The notes under the pieces: generated by a model
Databases searched by the model: none
What the model was told of the DNA's origin: nothing
Seen by the model: only the letters and a program-made list of their open reading frames with translations
In this document: piece after piece, positions 57,745 through 64,000 of the stretch
Numbering within the stretch: position 1 is the stretch's first letter
Layout of the letters: each line of letters opens with the position of its first letter
Assembly: GCF_904846345.1 (NCBI RefSeq)
Contig: NZ_CAJHAJ010000012.1
Span: 1-64,000 of the forward strand
DNA length: 64,000 nucleotides
Source of the DNA: Psychrobacter maritimus
GTDB lineage: Bacteria; Pseudomonadota; Gammaproteobacteria; Pseudomonadales; Moraxellaceae
Reading direction: 5' to 3'
Program-made: the position numbers and the translations under genes

Positions 57745-60039
57745 TTAGCTTTTCTTGCTAGCGCCTTTACCACGGCTGCTGCTTTTCTTAGCAGACGTTT
57801 TGTTAGCCGGAGTTTTACTAGCAGTGCTCTTCTTTGGCTGATCTCGTTTGGTTTGATTCATTTGGCTTGCTTGTAGCTTGGCTTTGAGGTCAAAGTCGAT
57901 TTGTAGCAGATCCATATTGACGCCTGCTACTTTTACTTTGACCGAATCACCGAGACCAAATACTGTGCCTCTATCTTTACCGATAAGCTGTTGTTGCTGC
58001 TCATCATAGACAAAGAAATCGTCACCAACGTTAGAGATATGCACTAGACCATCAATATATAAGTCGGTCAAGGTCACAAATAAACCGAAGCTGGTCACGG
58101 TAGTCACAACGCCATCGAACTCTTCGCCGACATGATCTTTCATATAATGACATTTGAGCCAAGATTCTACATAGCGCGATGCTTTTTCGGCGCGGCGCTC
58201 AGTATCTGAGGTTTGCGTGCCAGCACCGTCAAGCGAGAAGTCCATCACTGGCTGCTGACTATTGGTCACTTTTGCTTTAATCGCGCGATGCAGCATTAAG
58301 TCAGGATAGCGGCGAATCGGCGAGGTAAAGTGGCTATATTCGTCATAAGCGAGACCAAAGTGCCCGATATTGTCAGGCGCATAGTTCGCTTGCATCATCG
58401 AGCGCAGCAGCATGCTATGGATGCTAATCGCGTCAGGACGGTCTTTAGTGGCTTCAATAATCCGCTGGTAATCCGCTTGGGTTGGGCTTTCTTCTGGGAA
58501 GCTTAGACCAAAGTTTTTTGCATATTCATGGATACGCATCGACTTTTCGCCATCGGGCTTATCATGGTTACGATATAAAACAGGCAGCTCATTTTTCAGT
58601 GCAAAGTTTGCCGCACAAGTATTGGCAAGCAGCATGCACTCTTCGATAAGCTTTTGCGCATCACCGCGTGTACGCGGTAAAATCGCTTCGATACCACCTT
58701 TTTCATTAAACTTAATATAAGTTTCAACCGTCTCAAACTCCATCGCATGGCGCTCTTCACGCTTTTTCAGCAGCAGCTCATACAATTGATGTAAGGTATC
58801 GACCGATTTTTTGACGTCTTTATTACCAGTTAATGATTCAGGCACGCTGTTATCGTTTGGATCAGCAAGATAAGCGTTCACTTGATTGTAAGTCAGACGC
58901 GCTTGTGAATGCATGACCCCAGGATAGAACTCATAGCCCGTAACCTTGCCTGCACGCGATATCTTAATATCGGCAACCATACAGAGACGGTCGAGATCAG
59001 GGTTCAATGAACAAAGACCATTAGACAATACTTCTGGCAACATCGGAATCACGCGATGCGGGAAGTAGACTGACGTGCCGCGCTCATAAGCATCTTTATC
59101 GAGTGGCGAGTTTGGCGTGACATAATAACTGACATCAGCAATCGCTACTAACACACGATAGTTACCGCCCGAGCGTTTTTCTGCAAATACCGCATCATCA
59201 AAGTCGCGCGCATCTTCACCATCAATGGTAATTAGCGGTAAATCACGTAAGTCTCTACGACCCTTTAAGTCTTTTTCGGTTGGTTCTTGATAAGCATTGG
59301 CTTGTTCAAGTGCCGCTTCACTAAAGTCTGATGGGATATCATAGTTGAGTAAAGTAGTCTCAATAATCAACTCACGGTCATTATCATCGGATAGCACTTC
59401 AGTGATTTTACCGGTGGCAAATTCATGCTGGTTCGGCCAATCGATAATATCGACTTTAACCGGCGCACCTTGTTTTGCATTAAACGCTTGCACGTTTTCT
59501 TCAGTAACGGTAATCGGCTGATGATTGTTTGGGCTACCAAGCTCAACACAATAACCATCTTCATCATGCGCCAATGTCCCAATAAAGTTGCTTTGGCGGC
59601 GTTCAACGACATCGACAATACGCCCTTCGGTACGCCCACGGTTATCCGTTGATGTGCCAACGGCTTCTACCGTATCGCCGTTAAAGACCCAGCGCATCTG
59701 CTTTTCATGCAAGAATAGGTCAGGCATATCACTTAATAATACAAAGCCAAAACCCTTTGGATGCGCAGTCACCGTACCTGTGACGATATCGTGCTTGGTC
59801 ACCGTACGATAGCGATAAGGACGCCCATCACGGTTTACTTGGCCATCGCGCGCCATTGCTTTTAGGCGATTGCCCAAAGCATCAAATTGGTCAGGGTCAT
59901 CAATATTAAAGGCTTTTGCCAATTGTTGATGGGTGACTTCGCCATGTTCGTTAATCGTACTGAGTATCAGTTCGCGACTAGGAATAGGGTTGTCATATTT
60001 TTGTGCCTCAGTTGAGGCGTTTGGATCGTTCCAACTCAT
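57745..60039 (-). CDS. rnr: Ribonuclease R
   Basis: A processive 3'-5' exoribonuclease that degrades structured RNA, important in cold-adapted bacteria. The 764 residues hold an N-terminal helix-turn-helix region, cold-shock domains (about 80-230), the RNB domain with catalytic acids in ITIDGEDARDFDDAVF (about 271-286), an S1 domain (about 645-725) and a Lys/Ser-rich tail (about 730-764) typical of RNase R. It is the second gene after the TelA-family gene on this strand, 156 bp apart. Confidence 0.95.
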   Translation of the reverse strand: MSWNDPNASTEAQKYDNPIPSRELILSTINEHGEVTHQQLAKAFNIDDPDQFDALGNRLKAMARDGQVNRDGRPYRYRTVTKHDIVTGTVTAHPKGFGFVLLSDMPDLFLHEKQMRWVFNGDTVEAVGTSTDNRGRTEGRIVDVVERRQSNFIGTLAHDEDGYCVELGSPNNHQPITVTEENVQAFNAKQGAPVKVDIIDWPNQHEFATGKITEVLSDDNDRELIIETTLLNYDIPSDFSEAALEQANAYQEPTEKDLKGRRDLRDLPLITIDGEDARDFDDAVFAEKRSGGNYRVLVAIADVSYYVTPNSPLDKDAYERGTSVYFPHRVIPMLPEVLSNGLCSLNPDLDRLCMVADIKISRAGKVTGYEFYPGVMHSQARLTYNQVNAYLADPNDNSVPESLTGNKDVKKSVDTLHQLYELLLKKREERHAMEFETVETYIKFNEKGGIEAILPRTRGDAQKLIEECMLLANTCAANFALKNELPVLYRNHDKPDGEKSMRIHEYAKNFGLSFPEESPTQADYQRIIEATKDRPDAISIHSMLLRSMMQANYAPDNIGHFGLAYDEYSHFTSPIRRYPDLMLHRAIKAKVTNSQQPVMDFSLDGAGTQTSDTERRAEKASRYVESWLKCHYMKDHVGEEFDGVVTTVTSFGLFVTLTDLYIDGLVHISNVGDDFFVYDEQQQQLIGKDRGTVFGLGDSVKVKVAGVNMDLLQIDFDLKAKLQASQMNQTKRDQPKKSTASKTPANKTSAKKSSSRGKGASKKS

Positions 60040-60195
60040 AAATTACCGTATCTATTTTTAAAATTATTAATAAGAGCTATCTTAACACGAACAACGTCGC
60101 AATATCTTAGGTCAATTGTCTTATCTGTATCAGATAGCAAGTAGCTGTCAGCTTTTAATAGCTAGCAGCATTCGCCATTCGAGATAAACCAAATA

Positions 60196-61440
60196 TCAAA
60201 TATCGATATCAACGGTATTTGATTGATTGGTTATTTTTTTACTGTCTAACTCTTTGGATACCTCAAGTACCGTCGTTTGATTCGACTTATCGAGATACTT
60301 CTGGGCTTTATCCACTTCAGTCGTCAAGGTATTGACCGTCTGCTTCATATTTTCTAAGGCTTCAATTTTATAATTGCTAATCATATCCATCGTATCATAG
60401 ACATTATTAAAGGCGTTTTGCAGTTTATCAAGCTCAATTGTGCTGCTAGTTGCTTGCTCGTGAATTTCCAAGGACTGACGCTTAAGCATCGCCGACGTTG
60501 ATTCAATCAAGCTGCTAGTCGTTTTATTCAACGCCGTGATTTGATCGAGTACCAGTTTTTGATTGGTCATCGCTTGGGCAACGACAACCGCCGTACGTAG
60601 CGCCGAGATGGTCGTTGTGGTCGCGCGGTCTACGCCTTTAATCAACTCTAAGTTGTTTTTACGGATGGTATCAAGGGCTAAGTAGCCTTGGATATTTACC
60701 GCCAATTGGGTTAAGAAGTCGGTATTTTTTTGACGCACATAAAACAGCATCTCTTCTTTAATGATACGCGCTTTTTCAGGGTCAGTCGCTTCAACGGCAT
60801 AAACCTTTTGTTCAAGCTGCTCATCAATTTTTTTACCGACATAGATATATTGGCGAATCGATTGCATCAACTCCCACATATTGACCTTTTCTTGCTCAAT
60901 CATGGCATTGTCTTTGAGCAGCTCGTCTTTGCCATTATAAAGGCTGGTCACCACCGCGTTGATATGCGATTGCGCTGACTCGTACTGACGGAAATAATCT
61001 TGGACTTTATTGCCAAATGGGATGAGACCAAACAGCTTACGTGAGCTGGTCAGCTCTTTTTTGCTCGGATCTAAATCTTCGACAATCCCGCGCAGCTCAG
61101 TCAATGATTTGGCAATAGGGGAGTTATCAAACAAGCTGTTATTGAGACTTTTCGCCGGTAAATCGAGCATACGATTAGACACTTGCGCCGATTCGCGAAT
61201 CTCTTTATTACCCAAATTATGGATAGATTGTACGTTTTGCTGAAACTCAGAGCTGTGTACTGAGTTATGAATCACATGATCAACAAAGGCGTCGACCTTG
61301 GCATCAAGTTCTGGAATCTGGCTTTCATCCAATTTTACCATTTGATCGGCTTCGCTTTTTTGTATTTCTTTCACCGGTTCAGGCGCGGTCAAAGTGATAC
61401 TTGGCGTCGAAGTATTTTCGGGTGGGGTTAATTCTTGCAT
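60196..61440 (-). CDS. TelA family (toxic anion resistance) protein
   Basis: A 414-residue protein matching the TelA/KlaA family. LFGLIPFGNKVQDYFRQYESAQSHINAVV (about 134-162) and NMWELMQSIRQYIYVGKKIDEQLE (about 187-210) are family features, and the rest is long alpha-helical coiled coil. Members are linked to tellurite or other envelope stresses. No ter genes are nearby, so the phenotype is uncertain. AGGAAA precedes the start. Confidence 0.85.
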   Translation of the reverse strand: MQELTPPENTSTPSITLTAPEPVKEIQKSEADQMVKLDESQIPELDAKVDAFVDHVIHNSVHSSEFQQNVQSIHNLGNKEIRESAQVSNRMLDLPAKSLNNSLFDNSPIAKSLTELRGIVEDLDPSKKELTSSRKLFGLIPFGNKVQDYFRQYESAQSHINAVVTSLYNGKDELLKDNAMIEQEKVNMWELMQSIRQYIYVGKKIDEQLEQKVYAVEATDPEKARIIKEEMLFYVRQKNTDFLTQLAVNIQGYLALDTIRKNNLELIKGVDRATTTTISALRTAVVVAQAMTNQKLVLDQITALNKTTSSLIESTSAMLKRQSLEIHEQATSSTIELDKLQNAFNNVYDTMDMISNYKIEALENMKQTVNTLTTEVDKAQKYLDKSNQTTVLEVSKELDSKKITNQSNTVDIDI

Positions 61441-61866
61441 GGAATTTCCTATAATAGCTGAAAAGGGCGTTGTTGGTTACCAACGACATTAGGTTTTGAT
61501 GAGACTCTTAGTTAGTCGTGGTATCGATTGTTTTTATGCCCTTAATGGTTTTATTCGAATTATATTTAAGAGTGATAGCGCTGACCTTTAGATTAACTGG
61601 TAATGAAAAGGTTGAGAAGATGGATTTTGTAAACTGCGGTTTATAAAAGGTTTATAAATAATCGTCACTGATTATAGTCAACTTATTATATGCAAGAATA
61701 AGCATTTAGGGGTCTAAATATTAAAAAACCACCAATATCCCGTAGCATATTGATGGTTAAGATTATAACTATCTCTATCAACGATCTGTCTATATCAGTT
61801 AATTATTTATATTAACTAACAGGCACATCGATTTACAGCCACCACTAGCAGCAATCTATAAGCAGA
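61441..61866. other. Spacer between infC and the TelA-family gene
   Basis: No gene seen in 426 bp. It holds the infC terminator (61723-61758), a likely promoter for the TelA-family gene and AT-rich DNA. rpmI and rplT, which commonly follow infC, are absent. Confidence 0.6.
61723..61758 (-). terminator. Terminator of thrS-infC
   Basis: On the minus strand AACCATCAATAT pairs with ATATTGGTGGTT (one mismatch) around an eight-base loop, followed by TTTTTT. It lies about 110 nt past infC. Confidence 0.85.
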
Positions 61867-62388
61867 TTACTTTTTCTTAGTAGGCCCAAGCAGCATACCC
61901 ATTTGACGACCTTCCATCTTTGGATATTGCTCGACGTTTGCAATCTCAGCGGTGTCTTCGATGATGCGATCTAGCTGTTTACGACCAATCTCTTGGTGCG
62001 CCATTTCACGACCACGGAAACGGATACTGATTTTAACTTTGTCTTGGTCTTCTAAGAAGCTGACGATTTTTTTCAGTTTTACCTGATAATCGGCTTCTTC
62101 AGTACTAGGACGCAACTTCATCTCTTTCAGCTGAGTTTGCTTTTGGTTCTTTTTAGCTTCTTTCGCCTTTTGCTTTTGATCATAGAGGAAATGCTTATAA
62201 TCCATGATTTTGCATACGGGCGGTTTGGCTTCAGGAACCAATTCGACCAAATCTAGACTGTCCTCACGTGCCGCTTTCATCGCGGTTTCGATATCTACCA
62301 CGCCCATCTGTTCGCCGTCTTCTTTAACGAGACGGACTTCTTTAGCTGTGATATCTTCGTTGATGTTCAAACGGTTTGACTGTTTAAT
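61867..62388 (-). CDS. infC: Translation initiation factor IF-3
   Basis: IF-3 binds the 30S subunit and checks initiator tRNA and start codons. The real start is an ATT at 62388-62386, six codons upstream of a TTG: GAGGAG lies eight bases before it, and the residues [12 protein letters not shown] match IF-3 N-termini. That gives 173 residues with an N-terminal domain, a Lys-rich linker (about 75-90) and a C-terminal domain ([13 protein letters not shown]). The rare ATT is the basis of IF-3 autoregulation in other bacteria. It starts five bases after the thrS stop. Confidence 0.95.
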   Translation of the reverse strand: MKQSNRLNINEDITAKEVRLVKEDGEQMGVVDIETAMKAAREDSLDLVELVPEAKPPVCKIMDYKHFLYDQKQKAKEAKKNQKQTQLKEMKLRPSTEEADYQVKLKKIVSFLEDQDKVKISIRFRGREMAHQEIGRKQLDRIIEDTAEIANVEQYPKMEGRQMGMLLGPTKKK

Positions 62389-62393
62389 AGGTA

Positions 62394-64000
62394 TTACTCC
62401 TCATCTGTTTTTGGGGTCTGTCGGCCTTTTTTACCAACAGCAGTCTGTACTAATGTAATAAATTCTGCAACGCTCATCACGCCAAGGTTTTCACCTTCGC
62501 GAGTACGGACATTGACACTGCCCGATTCGACTTCTTTATCCCCTAATACTAGCATATAGGGAACGCGTTCTAATGTTTTCTCTCGTATCTTAAATCCAAT
62601 CTTTTCGTTACGCAAGTCGCTAGTGGCTCGTAAACCCGCATTTTTCAGCTGACTGACCACATTTTCACAAGCATCCGCCTGTTTATCAGTGATATTCATC
62701 ACCGCTACTTGCTGCGGTGCTAACCATACTGGCATCCAACCGGCGTAGTTTTCGATCAAGATACCGATGAAGCGCTCAAACGAACCTAGAATTGCACGGT
62801 GCAACATAATAGGGGTTTCGCGCTCATTTTGCTCATTAACAAATTCAGCATCAAGGCGCTCAGGCATATTTGGATCAACCTGAATCGTACCGCACTGCCA
62901 GACGCGACCTAAACTGTCTTTCAGACTAAACTCAATCTTCGGACCATAGAACGCGCCTTCACCCGGTAGATATTCCCAATCAAGACCTGAACTATCTAAT
63001 GCATCTGCCAAAGCTTTTTCGGCAAAGTCCCAAGACTCATCGCTACCAACACGTTTTTCAGGACGGGTCGAGAGCTTCATAATAATATTATCAAAACCAA
63101 AATCTTCATAAACGGCAAGGGTCAGTTTAATAAAGTCCGCCACTTCTTGCTGAATTTGCGCTTGGGTACAAAAGATATGCGCATCATCTTGGGTGAAACC
63201 ACGCACGCGCATCAAACCATGTAGCGAACCTGATGGTTCATTACGATGGCACGAACCAAACTCTGCCATACGTAGCGGCAATTCACGGTAAGACTTTAAG
63301 CCTTGGTTAAAGACTTGCACGTGACACGGACAGTTCATCGGTTTTACCGCATAATCGCGGTTTTCACTCGAGGTAGTAAACATATTGGTGGCATAGTTAC
63401 CCCAATGTCCTGAGCGTTCCCACAAGCTGCGATCGACGATTTGCGGCGTTTTAATTTCTTCATAGCCATTATCATTTTGTACTTTACGCATATATTGCTC
63501 AAGTACCTGATAAATCGTCCAGCCGTTAGCATGCCAAAACACCATACCCGGCGCTTGCTCTTGCATATGGAACAGATTTAACGCTTTACCAATTTTACGG
63601 TGATCACGTTTTTCGGCTTCTTCAATACGTTGGATATAGGCTTTTAAATCCTTTTTATCCGCCCACGCCGTACCATAAATACGTTGTAGCTGTTCGTTCT
63701 TAGCATCACCGCGCCAATAAGCACCTGACATTTTGGTCAGTTTAAATACTTTTAAGAAGCGAGTGTTTGGTACGTGTGGGCCACGGCACATATCAACATA
63801 CTCTTGATGATGATATAGACCAAAGGCTTCTTCGCCCGGCATATCATTAATCAGCTTAAGCTTATAGTCTTCGCCGCGCTCTTCGAATATCTTGATTACT
63901 TCATCACGTGGCGTGATTTTTTTGATAACGTCATAATCTTGCTTAATCAGCTCCATCATGCGTTTTTCAATTTTTTCCATGTGCTCAGGCGTAAATGGCG
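62394..64000 (-). CDS. thrS: Threonyl-tRNA synthetase, C-terminal ~535 residues (partial)
   Basis: A class II synthetase that charges tRNA-Thr. The 5' end is beyond the window; the frame stays open through its right edge, reading [14 protein letters not shown]. Present are the end of the editing domain with [14 protein letters not shown], the catalytic core (motif 2 [22 protein letters not shown], zinc ligand in MNCPCH, motif 3 near [16 protein letters not shown]) and the anticodon-binding domain ([12 protein letters not shown]). An internal ATG at 63980 is not the start. The stop is five bases before infC. Confidence 0.96.
   Translation of the reverse strand, partial: PFTPEHMEKIEKRMMELIKQDYDVIKKITPRDEVIKIFEERGEDYKLKLINDMPGEEAFGLYHHQEYVDMCRGPHVPNTRFLKVFKLTKMSGAYWRGDAKNEQLQRIYGTAWADKKDLKAYIQRIEEAEKRDHRKIGKALNLFHMQEQAPGMVFWHANGWTIYQVLEQYMRKVQNDNGYEEIKTPQIVDRSLWERSGHWGNYATNMFTTSSENRDYAVKPMNCPCHVQVFNQGLKSYRELPLRMAEFGSCHRNEPSGSLHGLMRVRGFTQDDAHIFCTQAQIQQEVADFIKLTLAVYEDFGFDNIIMKLSTRPEKRVGSDESWDFAEKALADALDSSGLDWEYLPGEGAFYGPKIEFSLKDSLGRVWQCGTIQVDPNMPERLDAEFVNEQNERETPIMLHRAILGSFERFIGILIENYAGWMPVWLAPQQVAVMNITDKQADACENVVSQLKNAGLRATSDLRNEKIGFKIREKTLERVPYMLVLGDKEVESGSVNVRTREGENLGVMSVAEFITLVQTAVGKKGRQTPKTDEE

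Noticed and set aside
1-64000. CRISPR arrays, prophage, defence or toxin-antitoxin systems
   Set aside because: No regularly spaced repeats, phage structural genes, nuclease clusters or small paired genes were recognised.

Overview
The window looks like a chromosomal segment of a Psychrobacter-like member of the Moraxellaceae (Gammaproteobacteria). This is inferred from the character of the proteins, moderate GC with AT-rich spacers, and neighbourhoods such as fmt-rsmB, LysM-dprA-tsaC, grpE-dnaK, tesA-ybbA-ybbP, nqrABCDEF with apbE and nqrM, and thrS-infC. No sequence comparison was run. Nearly all of it is core housekeeping DNA. I saw no prophage, CRISPR array, toxin-antitoxin pair, defence island or intact insertion sequence.

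Left part (1-16.8 kb, mostly + strand): a cluster of DnaA-box-like sequences, ribE, a convergent 1000-residue hybrid sensor kinase whose stop codon sits in the target duplication of a ~170 bp MITE-like element, then fmt, rsmB, thrC, a LysM protein, dprA, tsaC, a GbsR/MarR-type regulator, a desaturase, a frameshifted small membrane protein gene, a TIGR01777 epimerase and a frameshifted metallophosphoesterase. Three sequences match the chromosomal parS consensus (438, 6610 and 15529). With the DnaA boxes at the edge, they suggest that the window starts close to the replication origin.

Middle (16.9-38.5 kb): an HSL-type esterase, grpE, dnaK with a candidate heat-shock promoter, two tandem outer-membrane barrel paralogues with the same terminator hairpin, an NfeD-SPFH pair, a phytase-like esterase-domain protein, hemN, a lipoprotein penicillin acylase family enzyme, comM, gph, a DUF4385 protein, tRNA-Phe(GAA), a GNAT-like protein, hisB-hisH, a small membrane protein and avtA.

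Right part (38.6-64 kb): the ybbP-ybbA-tesA operon, an MFS transporter, and a respiratory block on the minus strand. That block is nqrABCDEF (sodium-pumping NADH:quinone reductase), an SDR gene, apbE (which attaches FMN to NqrB and NqrC) and nqrM (needed for Nqr maturation). A 1.05 kb gene-free spacer with 16-nt direct repeats separates nqrA from hisA. Then come a BON-MscS channel fusion, a small anchored protein, rnr, a TelA-family protein, infC with an ATT start, and the 3' part of thrS, which runs off the right edge.

The most interesting observations are the putative parS cluster (one site lies in a coding insertion of rsmB), the MITE at a stop codon, the two frameshifted genes about 2 kb apart, the Asn-rich ATP-lid insertion in the sensor kinase, and the repeats upstream of nqrA. 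I did not find a clearly new biological system.
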